A DNA stretch of 64,000 bases, taken from positions 124,001 to 188,000 of the forward strand of contig NZ_QPLJ01000001.1 in NCBI RefSeq assembly GCF_003340555.1, written 5' to 3'. Positions 53,527 through 63,441 of the stretch are shown piece by piece (the stretch's first letter is position 1; the number at the start of each line of letters is the position of its first letter). The position numbers and the translations under genes are program-made. The DNA is from Jannaschia formosa (GTDB lineage Bacteria > Pseudomonadota > Alphaproteobacteria > Rhodobacterales > Rhodobacteraceae). Under the pieces are notes generated by a model that did no database searches, was not told the origin of the DNA, and worked only from the letters and a program-made list of their open reading frames with translations.

Positions 53527-54359
53527 GGAAGGTCCTTTTCGGTCGGATAGGCGTCCCAGCCGCCAGGCCGGGTGCATTTGATCGCGGCGGCGCGGTTGGC
53601 GTAGCGGCTGGCGGTCTCGCGGTCCTCGCCGCGGCCGAGCGCCAGCGCGAAGGCGCCGTGCCAGAGGTCCCCGGCGCCCAGCGTGTCGACGGCCTCGACC
53701 GCGGGCGCGGGGACGTGCAGCCCGTCGGCCCAGGTGACGCCGTCCGCGCCGTCGGTATAGGCGACCTGTCCCGGCAGCCGCGCGGCGGCCTGCGCCAGCG
53801 CCTCGGGCAGCGCGTCGGTGCCGGTGAAGTCGCGCAGGCCGGGGGCGCTGAAGACGACGTGGCTCGCCAGCGCGGCCAGCGCCTCGGGCGTGAATTTCTC
53901 GCCATCCAGCACGGCGGGACGGCCCGCCGCGCGCGCCGCCGTCAGGACGGCCTCGGCGGCCTCGGGCCAGCGGCAATCGCAGAGGGCCGCGTCGAAGGCC
54001 GGCAGGTCCGGGGGCGTCTCCGGCAGGGCCTCACCCGGAAAATTGACGATCATCCGCTCGCCCGCCGGGTCGACCATCACCGAACTGAGCGGCGTCCGCC
54101 CCCCGCGCGCGAAGGCCGGCACCACGCCCGCCCCCGCCAGCATCGCGGCCAGCTCGTCGCCCGTGGCGTCCGCCCCCAGCCGCGTGACCAGCATGACCTG
54201 CCCCCCCAGCCGTGCCGCGCCCACCGCCGCATTGGCCGCGCAGCCGCCGCCGATCCGCTCGAAGCTGCGGGAGCGGTGCTTGCCCTCTCGGGTCGGCAGC
54301 GCGTCGACCCGCTGAACGTAGTCCATCACGGCGATGCCACAGACCAGAAGCCGCGTCAT
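53523..54359 (-). CDS. PfkB-family sugar kinase (candidate sulfofructose kinase)
   Basis: The 278-residue ribokinase-fold kinase carries the PfkB signature 1 (GGGCAANAAVGAARLGGQVMLV) and signature 2 with catalytic Asp and anion hole (DTLGAGDLWHGAFA). It phosphorylates a ketose, here most likely the product of the isomerase. It is slightly short for the family, which is usually about 300 residues. It is the first gene of the coupled four-gene operon, and its stop overlaps the aldolase start. The promoter must lie in 54360-54535, shared with the divergent chemoreceptor gene. Confidence 0.88.
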   Translation of the reverse strand: MTRLLVCGIAVMDYVQRVDALPTREGKHRSRSFERIGGGCAANAAVGAARLGGQVMLVTRLGADATGDELAAMLAGAGVVPAFARGGRTPLSSVMVDPAGERMIVNFPGEALPETPPDLPAFDAALCDCRWPEAAEAVLTAARAAGRPAVLDGEKFTPEALAALASHVVFSAPGLRDFTGTDALPEALAQAAARLPGQVAYTDGADGVTWADGLHVPAPAVEAVDTLGAGDLWHGAFALALGRGEDRETASRYANRAAAIKCTRPGGWDAYPTEKDLP

Positions 54360-54535
54360 CGCACCACCTCCCGCCGCTCGGGCCTCCCGTCTCCGGCGGC
54401 CCCGGCCCGGCCCGGCCCACCGGCATGGCCGCGGGTGGGACGCTCCCGATCACCCCCGTCCGCAGGGCGGATTAACGCTTCCTTCAGGCCGGGCGGATAT
54501 TCCCCGATGCGATCCTTCCCGCCCGAGGTCCGCCG

Positions 54536-56092
54536 ATGCCGCCGCCCTTCGCCCGCGCCACGCAGCCGCAGACCGCCGCGGACATCCATCGCATCTGCCT
54601 TCTCGACCTTGCCCCCCATCTGCGCCGGGTCTTCGCCCGCGCGATGGATTGCGACCCCGCCGACGTGCCCGAGGACCTGGTCCGGGACGACCTCGCCCGC
54701 CTGCACGCCGCCTTCCTCGGCCCGCCCGATGCGTCCGAGGCGCACTGGACGCTGATCGTCGACCGGATCGCGGCGCAGGGCGGCACCTTCGAGGATTTCG
54801 CGGCCGGGCATCAGCATCTGACGACCCTCATGCTGGGCGCGCTGATCGAGCGGACGAATCGCTTCCTCGGGCTCGGCCCCGAGGGGGTCGATGCCTTCCT
54901 CCAGGCCATGAACCGGGAGTTGATGGGCGTGCTGCGCGCCTTCGACGCCCGGCGCGCGGCCGAGCGGGCCGAGGCCCGCGCTGCGCTGGAACACCGTCTT
55001 TCCGACGGGCTGGGCACGGTGCTGCGCGGGGCGCAGTCCGGCGACCTTTCGCAGCGTGTCAGCGGCGATCTCGACGACCCCGCGCTCGCCGCCATCGGCG
55101 CCGATCTGAACGCGCTGATGGACGCGCTCTCGGACGGGCTCGGCGCCGCGATGGATGCGCTCGACGCGCTGGCGCAGGGCCGGCTCGACGCACGGATGGA
55201 GGGGCGGTGGGAAGGCGACTTCGCCAGCCTCCAGGCCAATATCGCGACCTCGATCGCCGCGATGTCCGACACGCTCTCGCGCATCCGCCAGACCGCGGTG
55301 CAGGTCTCCGACGCCTCCGAGGCGCTGCGCGGCCAGGCCAGCGCGCTGGAGCAGCGGGCGACCCGGGCGAAGGGCAATCTCGGCGTGCTGACCGAAGGCG
55401 CGGCAGCGATGCGCGACGCGCTCGGCGCCAACCGCGCCGCCGCCGAAGAGGCGGGCGCCGCCCTGCGCCGCATCTCGGCCGACGCGCGCGAGGCCGGAAG
55501 CGGCGTCGCCGCCGTCACCGACGGGATGGCCCGCATCGAGGAAAGCAGCGCCGGCGTCCGCGAACTGGCGGAGTTGATCGACACCATCGCGCATCAGACC
55601 CACCTGCTGTCGCTGAACGCCGCGGTCGAGGCCGCGCGGGCCGGGGATGCCGGGCGCGGCTTCGCCGTCGTCGCGACCGAGGTGCGATCGCTGGCCACGC
55701 GCGTCACGCAGGGGGCCGACGACATCCGCGCCCTCGCCGACGAGAACGCGGCCCAGGTCGCCGAGGGGCGCCAGGTGACCGAGGCGACCGCCAGGGCGCT
55801 GCAGGTGCTGGAGGATCGGCTGGGCGAGATCGGTCGCGTCTTCGACGACATCACCCGCACCGGAGAGGCGCAGGCCGATCGCTTCGGCATCATGGAGGAG
55901 ACGGTGCAGGCCATGTCTAACTCGGTCGAACGCAACGTCGCGGCGTCGCGGGAGGGGGTCACGCTGTCGGAGACGCTGGCACAGGCCACCCGGGAGCTTG
56001 CCGACCTGATCGGAAGCTTCGAACTGGCAGGCCAGCCGCCCCGGCCGGGCGCGACGGACGAAGGGGAAGCGGGCGGCACCCGGGCCGCGTGA
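54536..56092 (+). CDS. Soluble methyl-accepting chemotaxis-type receptor
   Basis: This 518-residue protein has no membrane segment. Residues about 15-140 form an all-helical sensor domain loosely like globin-coupled sensors (His70 in [11 protein letters not shown], then [11 protein letters not shown]). Two HAMP-like units follow (about 160-200 and 205-245), then a coiled coil with the MCP hairpin tip [37 protein letters not shown] at about 351-387. It should signal to CheA/CheW in the cytoplasm. Heme or oxygen sensing is only suggested. It is divergent from the sugar operon. Confidence 0.85.
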   Translation: MPPPFARATQPQTAADIHRICLLDLAPHLRRVFARAMDCDPADVPEDLVRDDLARLHAAFLGPPDASEAHWTLIVDRIAAQGGTFEDFAAGHQHLTTLMLGALIERTNRFLGLGPEGVDAFLQAMNRELMGVLRAFDARRAAERAEARAALEHRLSDGLGTVLRGAQSGDLSQRVSGDLDDPALAAIGADLNALMDALSDGLGAAMDALDALAQGRLDARMEGRWEGDFASLQANIATSIAAMSDTLSRIRQTAVQVSDASEALRGQASALEQRATRAKGNLGVLTEGAAAMRDALGANRAAAEEAGAALRRISADAREAGSGVAAVTDGMARIEESSAGVRELAELIDTIAHQTHLLSLNAAVEAARAGDAGRGFAVVATEVRSLATRVTQGADDIRALADENAAQVAEGRQVTEATARALQVLEDRLGEIGRVFDDITRTGEAQADRFGIMEETVQAMSNSVERNVAASREGVTLSETLAQATRELADLIGSFELAGQPPRPGATDEGEAGGTRAA

Positions 56093-56134
56093 TGGAAAGG
56101 GCGTCGGGGGCACGTCGCCCCCGGCGCCCCGGTG

Positions 56135-57199
56135 TCAGTTGAGCTCGGCGTCGCGGCGGGCGTTCACGTCGGCCTCGGCCTCGGCGATGGCGGCGCGGAA
56201 GTTGGCCAGCATCTCCTCGCCGCCGTCCACGTTCTCGGCGAACCAGTCGTAGACCGGCGCCGCGGCATCCTGGAAGGCCTGCTTCTGCTCCGGCGACGGC
56301 ACGTAGAGGTTGCCGCCATCGGCGACGAACTCCTGGTAGGCCGAGATCGACTTGCGCTTCGGCGAGGCGAAGGTCGCCTGCTGCAGCGCCGCGAACCCGT
56401 CCACGACGACGCGCTGAAGCTCGGGCGACATCGACTTGAACACCTCGTTGTTCATCACCCAGATCGCCGCCATGTAGGCGTGCCCGTCCAGCGTGACGTA
56501 TTGCAGCCCCGCATCCGGGAACTTCATCCCCATGATGTCGGTGATCCCGTTCTTCGTCCCCTCGACCACGCCGGTCTGCAGCGAGGTGAACAGCTCCGGC
56601 CACGGGATCGGCGTCGGCGAGGCGCCCAGCGCGCGCACCAGCTCCTGCGGCAGGTCGGCGACGACGGTCCGGATCTTCAGCCCGGCCAGGTCCTCGGGGT
56701 TCTCGATCGGGCGCACGGTATTGGCGAAGTTGCGCCAGCCGCCGGTATTGCCGATCGTCATGATCCGGATCGTGTCACCCGAATCTTCCAGCGCCTTCGC
56801 GCGCAGCTGCGCGACGAGGTCGGTCGAGGTCAGCACCTCCTCGGCGACGCGGTCGTCGGCCATCAGGTAAGGCAGGTCGAAGATCTGCACGTAGGGAAAG
56901 ATGCCCGCGGCTCCGCCCGAGGTCGTCACGAAGATGTCGATCGACCCGTCGGCCACGCCCTGCAGGCATTCCGCCCCGTTCGAGCAGAGCTGCGTGCCGA
57001 TGAACAACTCGACCGTGATCGCGCCGTTCGACGCGTTCTCGACGTAGTTCTTGAAGACGACGAGCCCGTCATAATCCTCGTCGTTCTCGTTGGAATTGGC
57101 CGTGGCGCGCAGGTTGATCACGTCCTGCGCGACGGCGACGGAGGGCAGCGCGACGGCAAGCGCCAGCGCGGCCGAGGTCAGAAGCGGCTTGAGTTTCAT
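56135..57199 (-). CDS. TRAP transporter substrate-binding protein DctP
   Basis: The 354-residue periplasmic receptor has a signal peptide ending SVAVAQ. The DctP fold shows in LQGVADGSIDIFVTTSGGAAGIFPYVQIFDLPYLM, the arginine-containing NPEDLAGLKIRT and PIPWPELFTSLQTGVVEGTKNGITDI. The conserved Arg in KIRT usually clamps a carboxylate, so the ligand is probably an organic acid. It is the third gene of a dctQ-dctM-dctP unit on the minus strand, 34 bp after dctM. Confidence 0.92.
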   Translation of the reverse strand: MKLKPLLTSAALALAVALPSVAVAQDVINLRATANSNENDEDYDGLVVFKNYVENASNGAITVELFIGTQLCSNGAECLQGVADGSIDIFVTTSGGAAGIFPYVQIFDLPYLMADDRVAEEVLTSTDLVAQLRAKALEDSGDTIRIMTIGNTGGWRNFANTVRPIENPEDLAGLKIRTVVADLPQELVRALGASPTPIPWPELFTSLQTGVVEGTKNGITDIMGMKFPDAGLQYVTLDGHAYMAAIWVMNNEVFKSMSPELQRVVVDGFAALQQATFASPKRKSISAYQEFVADGGNLYVPSPEQKQAFQDAAAPVYDWFAENVDGGEEMLANFRAAIAEAEADVNARRDAELN

Positions 57200-57233
57200 G
57201 ATGTGGTCTCTCTCTCCCTGTTGGACCGGCTTT

Positions 57234-58526
57234 CTAGAGGAACCCGAAGAACCTGGGCACGGCGAGCGAGATGGCCGGCACGTAGGTTATCAGGAAAATC
57301 ACGAGGATCTCGACGGCGAGGAACGGCAGGATGGCGCGGGCGATGGTCTCGACCCGCTCGCCCGAGACGGAGCTCGCCACGAACAGGACCAGCCCCATCG
57401 GCGGCGTCGCCAGCCCCACGGTCAGGTTGACGGACATGATGATCGCGAAATGCACCGGATCGACGCCCATGGACGTGAAGATCGGGCCGAGGATCGGGCC
57501 GAGGATGATGATCGCGGGGCCTGCGTCGAGGAACATGCCGACGATGAACAGAAGCAGGTTGATCAGCAGCAGCAGGACCAGCGGGTTGCTCGACAGCGAC
57601 AGGATGAGCTCGGCCAGCGCCTCGGGCGCGTGGCTCAGCGCGACGACCGTCTTGAAGGCCAGCGCCGCGCCCACCAGCAGCAGCACCACCGACGAGATCA
57701 GCGCGGCCTTGCCCAGGACGTCCGGCAGGTCGCGCCAGGACATCTCGCGCAGGATGAACAGCGACACGATCAGCGCGTAGCCCACCGCGACCGCCGCCGC
57801 CTCGGTCGGGGTGAAGACGCCGCCCAGGATGCCGCCCAGGATGATGACCGGGGTCATCAGCGGGAAGAACGCCTTGAGCGAGGCCTGCCCCTTCTCGGGC
57901 CAGGTCGCGCGGCGCTTCAGCGGCGGCATCCCGGCAGGGTTGCGCCGGGCGATGACGTTGGTGACGATCATCAGGCCCACGCCCACCAGGATGCCGGGCA
58001 CGATGCCGGCCAGGAACAGGGCCGCGACCGACTGCTCCATGACATAGGCGTAGATGATCATGATGCCCGAGGGGGGGATGATCGGCCCGATCACCGAGCT
58101 GGCGGCTGTGACGGCGGCGGCGAAGCGGCGGGTGTAGCCCTCCTTCTCCATCGCCGGGATCAGCATCGAGCCCAGCGCCGAGGTGTCGGCCACGGCCGAG
58201 CCCGACAGCCCTGCGAACAGCATCGAGGAGAGGATGTTCACCTGCGCCAGCCCGGCGCGGAAATGCCCGACGCAGGCCTGCGCGAACTCCACGAGGCGCA
58301 GGGTGATCCCGCCGCGGTTCATCATCTCGCCGGCGAGCATGAAGAACGGGATCGCCATCAGCGGGAAGCTGTCCATCCCGTTGTAGGTGTTGCGGTAGAG
58401 CAGGACGAAGTCGCTCGCATCCCCGTTCAGCCACAGCATGACGCCGGGCGCGGCCAGCAGGGCGAAGAAGACCGGCAGGCCGACCATCAGAAGCAGCAGG
58501 AACAGCGGCAGGAACCAGACCAGCAT
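57234..58526 (-). CDS. TRAP transporter large permease DctM
   Basis: The 430-residue permease has about 12-13 hydrophobic segments and the DctM signatures IPFFMLAGEMMNRGGIT, SGSAVADTSALGSMLIPAM and IIPPSGIMIIYAY. It uses the sodium gradient to move substrate delivered by DctP. Its start directly abuts the DctQ stop. The region GGVFTPTEAAAVAVGYA is the second discontinuous-helix motif of the family. Confidence 0.95.
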   Translation of the reverse strand: MLVWFLPLFLLLLMVGLPVFFALLAAPGVMLWLNGDASDFVLLYRNTYNGMDSFPLMAIPFFMLAGEMMNRGGITLRLVEFAQACVGHFRAGLAQVNILSSMLFAGLSGSAVADTSALGSMLIPAMEKEGYTRRFAAAVTAASSVIGPIIPPSGIMIIYAYVMEQSVAALFLAGIVPGILVGVGLMIVTNVIARRNPAGMPPLKRRATWPEKGQASLKAFFPLMTPVIILGGILGGVFTPTEAAAVAVGYALIVSLFILREMSWRDLPDVLGKAALISSVVLLLVGAALAFKTVVALSHAPEALAELILSLSSNPLVLLLLINLLLFIVGMFLDAGPAIIILGPILGPIFTSMGVDPVHFAIIMSVNLTVGLATPPMGLVLFVASSVSGERVETIARAILPFLAVEILVIFLITYVPAISLAVPRFFGFL

Positions 58527-59105
58527 CTATTCGGCCCCCACCGTCGCGCTGTGGGGAATGACCGGCAGGTCCTCCGCCGCACCGAACAGGACGGCAAGCT
58601 GCCGCAGGACCAGCTCCAGCATGACCGAGACCATCATGATCAGCCCGACCACCAGAGAGGCCATCATCCACGATCGAGGCATCTTCACCCAGCCGTCCAG
58701 GGTCGGGTAATACAGCGACGACGTCTTGAACCGGCCCGAGAAGCCGGTGACCTCGGCGAAGCCGATCCGCACGCCGACGACCAGCACGGCCAGCGACAGC
58801 AGCAGCAGGCCCAGCGTCAGCAGGCCCCCGGCAATGCGCGGCAGGGCCAGCTGGATCATGTCGATGGCGACGAAGCCGCCCCGGCGCAGCCCGGTCGGCG
58901 CCACGACCATCAGCCACAGCATCAGGAAGCGCGCCGCCTCCTCGGGCCAGGGCAAGGGGTTCGACAGCGCATAGCGCCAGAACACCTGCACCAAGATGAA
59001 GACGACCATCAGCGCCATGCAGACGATCCCGATGCCGCGCCCGACCGCGAGCACGGGCGCATTGATCCGGGCGAGCACGCGCGCGCCGGTGACATGCCAG
59101 GCCAT
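58527..59105 (-). CDS. TRAP transporter small permease DctQ
   Basis: This 192-residue protein has four transmembrane helices and the DctQ motif ALSNPLPWPEEAARFLMLWLMVVAP in the second helix-loop. It forms the complex with DctM. It is first in the unit, and the promoter region (59106-59193) contains a CGAAA/TTTCG element likely bound by the adjacent DeoR-type regulator. The gene order Q-M-P differs from the commoner P-Q-M. Confidence 0.93.
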   Translation of the reverse strand: MAWHVTGARVLARINAPVLAVGRGIGIVCMALMVVFILVQVFWRYALSNPLPWPEEAARFLMLWLMVVAPTGLRRGGFVAIDMIQLALPRIAGGLLTLGLLLLSLAVLVVGVRIGFAEVTGFSGRFKTSSLYYPTLDGWVKMPRSWMMASLVVGLIMMVSVMLELVLRQLAVLFGAAEDLPVIPHSATVGAE

Positions 59106-59162
59106 GAGACCTCCCTCTCCGCGGCAACCGCTTTCGATTGCGCGCGCCTCCGCCTCAAACCC

Positions 59163-59177
59163 TTTCGAAAACGAAAG
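59163..59177. promoter_or_regulatory. Candidate DeoR-type operator upstream of dctQ
   Basis: TTTCGAAAACGAAAG (59163-59177) contains two CGAAA units, with a further TTTCG at 59132-59136. A very similar CGAAAGAAACGAAAG occurs upstream of the DeoR gene at 59989. TTTCG/CGAAA repeats are common DeoR/GlpR-family operators in alphaproteobacteria. Confidence 0.5.
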
Positions 59178-59193
59178 CGCCTGTCAAGCAGGA

Positions 59194-59955
59194 TCAGACC
59201 GGCACGGCGACCAGTTCGACGTCGAATTCGGCACAGAGCGCCGCGACCCAGTCCGGCGCGCCCGCATCGGTGACCAGCGTCCCGACATCGGCGAGCGAGC
59301 CGAAGCGCACCGGCGCCGTGCTGCGGAACTTCGACGAATCGACCGCGAGGATGACATGGCGCGCATGGGCGATCATCGCGCGGCAGACCTGCACCTCGGC
59401 CAGATCGAAATCGAGAAGCCCGCCATCCTCGGCCACGGCGGCGGCGCCGATCACGGCATGGTCGGGGCGGAACTGCCGCAGGTAATCCACCGCCTCCGCC
59501 CCCAGGATCGCGCCGTCGCTGCGGCGCACGGCGCCGCTCGGCACGACTGCCTCGACCCCCGGCAGGACCCGCATCTCCGCGGCCAGATCGACGTTGTCGA
59601 CGATGATCCGCAACTGCCGCGCGCCGGTCAGCATCCGCACCGCCTGCGCCGTCGTCGTCCCCGCGTTCAGGAACACCGCCCCTGCCGGGGGAAGGCGCGC
59701 GGCCACGGCGGCGCCGATGGCCCGCTTGGCCTCGCGCCCCGCGCCCTCCCGCTCCGAAGGGGGTGCGTATTCGACGCCGCCGACCAGCGTCGCGCCGCCG
59801 TGGAAGCGGACGATGCGGTGCAGGTCAGCCAGCACCTGCAGGTCCTTGCGGATCGTCTGCGGCGTGGTCGCGAAGCGGACGGCAAGGTCATCGACCCGCA
59901 CCCGCGACGTCTCCTCGATGAGCGAAAGTATCTTCTGCTGCCGTTGCGAAAGCAT
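59194..59955 (-). CDS. DeoR/GlpR-family transcriptional repressor
   Basis: The 253-residue regulator starts MLSQRQQKILSLIEETSRVRVDDLAVRFATTPQTIRKDL, the DeoR helix-turn-helix, and has a C-terminal DeoRC sensor domain (LNAGTTTAQAVRML and IIVDNVDLAAEM). Ligands are usually sugar phosphates. Its probable operators lie both before dctQ and before its own start, so it likely represses the TRAP operon and itself. An in-frame ATG ten codons upstream was rejected in favour of the family N-terminus. Confidence 0.9.
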   Translation of the reverse strand: MLSQRQQKILSLIEETSRVRVDDLAVRFATTPQTIRKDLQVLADLHRIVRFHGGATLVGGVEYAPPSEREGAGREAKRAIGAAVAARLPPAGAVFLNAGTTTAQAVRMLTGARQLRIIVDNVDLAAEMRVLPGVEAVVPSGAVRRSDGAILGAEAVDYLRQFRPDHAVIGAAAVAEDGGLLDFDLAEVQVCRAMIAHARHVILAVDSSKFRSTAPVRFGSLADVGTLVTDAGAPDWVAALCAEFDVELVAVPV

Positions 59956-59988
59956 GACGTCCCCCCGGTGGGCAGTCTTGCCCAATAC

Positions 59989-60003
59989 CGAAAGAAACGA
60001 AAG
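59989..60003. promoter_or_regulatory. Candidate DeoR-type operator upstream of its own gene
   Basis: CGAAAGAAACGAAAG (59989-60003) is 34-48 bp upstream of the DeoR start and matches the element at 59163 at most positions. A third CGAAAG (59947-59952) lies at the start codon. Suggests autoregulation. Confidence 0.5.
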
Positions 60004-60048
60004 CCCGGATCGCGGTCCGGGCTTCCAGTCGAAACTCCGCGCCGGCCG

Positions 60049-61085
<1,037 letters not shown>

Positions 61086-61104
<19 letters not shown>

Positions 61105-61889
61105 TCCTGGTCCTCCCCTTTGTCCGGAAAGCGCCAGTCGCGCAGATCTCCGGCGATGCGTGTGACGGCCGCGCGAAGCGCGGGCAGATGATCGTCCAGC
61201 GGGCCCGGCCCGTCCGTGGTGACCGATACGGCCCCCTGCACCCGGCCCCGCGCCGACAGCACCGGCATGGCGATGCAGCGGATCCCCGGCTCGTGCTCCT
61301 CCAGGTCGTAGGCATGGCCCCGGTCGCGGATGGCGGCCAGTTCCTCGCGCATGGCCTGCGGCGAGGTGATGGTCGCCCCGGTGAAGGGGTGCCAGCTCTG
61401 CTGGGCCAGCACGCGGGTCAGCTCCGCCTCGGGCAGGAAGGCCAGCATGGCCTTGCCGACGCCGGTGCAATAGGCGGGGCCGACCTTCCCGGCATCGGAA
61501 TACATCGGCACCTTCGCCGCCCGGTTGCGCTTGTCGACATAGAGAACCTGCGCCCCGTCGAGCTGCGCAAGATGCACGGTCTCGCCGACCTCCTGGCTCA
61601 GCCGGTCGAGATGCGGCTGCGCGATGGGCGCGAGGCTCGACTGCGCCCAGGCGGCATGGGCCATCCGCACCAGCCGCATGCCCGGCGCATAGGTCCCCGA
61701 TTCGGGATCGAGCCGCAGCATCCCCTGGCTCACCAGCGTCTGCAGCAGCCGGTAGGTCGTGGCCTTCGGGAAAGGCGACCCCTCCAGCAGCTCCGAAAAG
61801 CGCACCGGCCGGCCATAGGCCGCCACCCGGTCGAGCACGTCGAGCGCCTTGCCCACCGTGCCGTCGCCTCCCATCCGCTGGACGTTCAA
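61086..61889 (-). CDS. IclR-family transcriptional regulator
   Basis: The 267-residue protein has an N-terminal winged helix (VGKALDVLDRVAAYGRPVRFSELLEGSPFPKATTYRLLQTL) and a C-terminal IclR effector domain with GPAYCTGVGKAMLAFLPEAEL and EEHEPGIRCIAMPVLSARGRVQGAVSV. IclR proteins sense small acids or sugar derivatives. It is divergent from the ABC binding protein; two inverted repeats between them are likely its sites. It overlaps the ATPase gene, making a regulator-ATPase unit. Confidence 0.92.
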
Positions 61890-61967
61890 TTCTGCCTCCC
61901 CGCGCCTGCCCGTCTGGCGGGCGCGCCCGTCAAACTGGTTGACAGGCTATGCAGAACGTCGGACAGT

Positions 61968-62003
61968 TTTCAATATAAGAAACCCGGTTCCGATATTTGG
62001 AAC
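61968..62003. promoter_or_regulatory. Two candidate IclR operators
   Basis: TTTC-N7-GAAA (61968-61982, centre AATATAA) and GTTCC-N7-GGAAC (61987-62003, centre GATATTT) are inverted repeats with the same 7-bp AT-rich spacer. Their centres are 20 bp apart, about two helical turns. They lie between the divergent IclR and binding-protein genes. A TTGACA hexamer at 61939-61944 is nearby. Confidence 0.55.
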
Positions 62004-62044
62004 TTCCGAAGGGGACCGGGCATGGACGCAACTGGGAGGTAATC

Positions 62045-63313
62045 ATGCGATCCATCCTGACGGCCCCGGCCTTGCTGGGACTCACGGCCACGACCCTCTT
62101 GACCGCTCCGGCGCTCGCCCAGACGGGGCCGCAGCTTTCCGGTGAGCTCAAGATCGTCTCCGACATGTCCAACCCGGCCCCCCGCGCCGTGATGGAAGGC
62201 CTGGCCCGGCAATTCGACGAGATGCATCCCGACCTGGAGGTCGAGCTCGAGATCGTCGACCGGGAGGCCTGGAAGACCCAGATCCGCAACACGCTTTCGG
62301 CCAACCCGCCCGACGTGGTGAACTGGTACGCCGCGAACCGGATGATGCCCTATGTCAACGCGGGCCTCTTCGAGGACGTCTCCGACGTCTGGGAGGATAT
62401 CGAGGGCCTCGACGCCGTGAAGGGCGCGCTGACCATCGACGGCAAGCAGTGGGGCGTGCCCTACACCTACTACCAGTGGGGCATCTACTACCGCGAGGAC
62501 ATCTTCGAGGAGCTGGGCCTGGAAGAGCCCGAGACCTGGGAGCAGGAGCTGGCCAATTGCCAGGCCATCCTCGATTCGGGCCGCAAGTGCTACACCATCG
62601 GGACCAAGTTCCTTTGGACCGCCGGCGGCTGGTTCGACTACCTCAACATGCGGACCAACGGCTTCCCGTTCCACATGCAGCTCGCCCAGGGCGAGATCCC
62701 CTGGACCGATGACCGCGTCCGCCAGACCTTCGCCAACTGGCGCGAGCTGATCGACATGGGCGCCTATATCGACGACCACCAGAACTATTCCTGGCAGGAG
62801 GCGCTGCCCTTCATGGTCAACGGGGAAGCCACCGCTTACCTGATGGGCAACTTCGCCGTGGCCCCGCTGCGCGATGGCGGGCTGACCGACGAGCAGCTCG
62901 ACTTCTACCAGTTCCCGGCGATCAACCCCGACGTGGAGCTGGGCGAGGACGCCCCGACCGACACGTTCCACATCCCGGCGGGCGCCCAGAACAAGGAAGC
63001 CGCGCGCGAATTCCTGAAGTTCGTCACCTCGGCAGAGGTGCAGACCGCCATCAACGCGGGCGACGCGCTGGGCCAGCTTCCGGTCAACGCGATGTCCTCG
63101 GTCGACGCGGACGAGTTCCTGGAGCAGGGCTTCGAGATGCTGTCGAACAACGCCACCGGCGGCGTCGCGCAGTTCTTCGACCGGGACTTCCCGGCCGAGA
63201 TGGCCGCGCTCGCCATGGAGGGCCTGCAGGAGTTCATGGTGTTCCCCGACAATCTCGAGGACATCCTCCAGCGGCTCGAACAGGCGCGCGAGCGGATCTA
63301 CGCCGCCAACTGA
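62045..63313 (+). CDS. Sugar ABC transporter substrate-binding protein
   Basis: This is a 422-residue family 1 (MalE/UgpB-like) periplasmic binding protein. A signal peptide ends APALAQ. The pattern LKIVSDMSNPAPRAVMEGLARQFDEMHPDLEVELE is followed by GVPYTYYQWGIYYREDIFEELGL and a C-terminal SBP fold. Aromatic-rich stretches (PYTYYQWGIYYRED) usually line the sugar pocket. GGGAGG precedes the ATG. It is followed by a small exported-protein gene and a permease. The ligand is unknown. Confidence 0.92.
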   Translation: MRSILTAPALLGLTATTLLTAPALAQTGPQLSGELKIVSDMSNPAPRAVMEGLARQFDEMHPDLEVELEIVDREAWKTQIRNTLSANPPDVVNWYAANRMMPYVNAGLFEDVSDVWEDIEGLDAVKGALTIDGKQWGVPYTYYQWGIYYREDIFEELGLEEPETWEQELANCQAILDSGRKCYTIGTKFLWTAGGWFDYLNMRTNGFPFHMQLAQGEIPWTDDRVRQTFANWRELIDMGAYIDDHQNYSWQEALPFMVNGEATAYLMGNFAVAPLRDGGLTDEQLDFYQFPAINPDVELGEDAPTDTFHIPAGAQNKEAAREFLKFVTSAEVQTAINAGDALGQLPVNAMSSVDADEFLEQGFEMLSNNATGGVAQFFDRDFPAEMAALAMEGLQEFMVFPDNLEDILQRLEQARERIYAAN

Positions 63314-63322
63314 CGGCCAAGG

Positions 63323-63381
63323 GGGTGGGTGCCCGTGCGCCCACCCGCACCGGCCCGCAGGGGGGCAGCGCCATGCCCCCC
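63323..63381 (+). other. Two hairpins after the binding-protein gene
   Basis: A 10-bp stem (63323-63332 with 63337-63346) and an 8-bp stem GGGGGGCA/TGCCCCCC (63360-63367 with 63374-63381) lie between the binding-protein stop and the next gene. No T tract follows. Such elements often protect the 3' end and raise binding-protein output above the permease. Confidence 0.6.
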
Positions 63382-63441
63382 TCTCCCCCGACCCATCCGC
63401 ATGGCCCGCGCCATCCGAATGCGCCGGAAAGGACACGCGAC

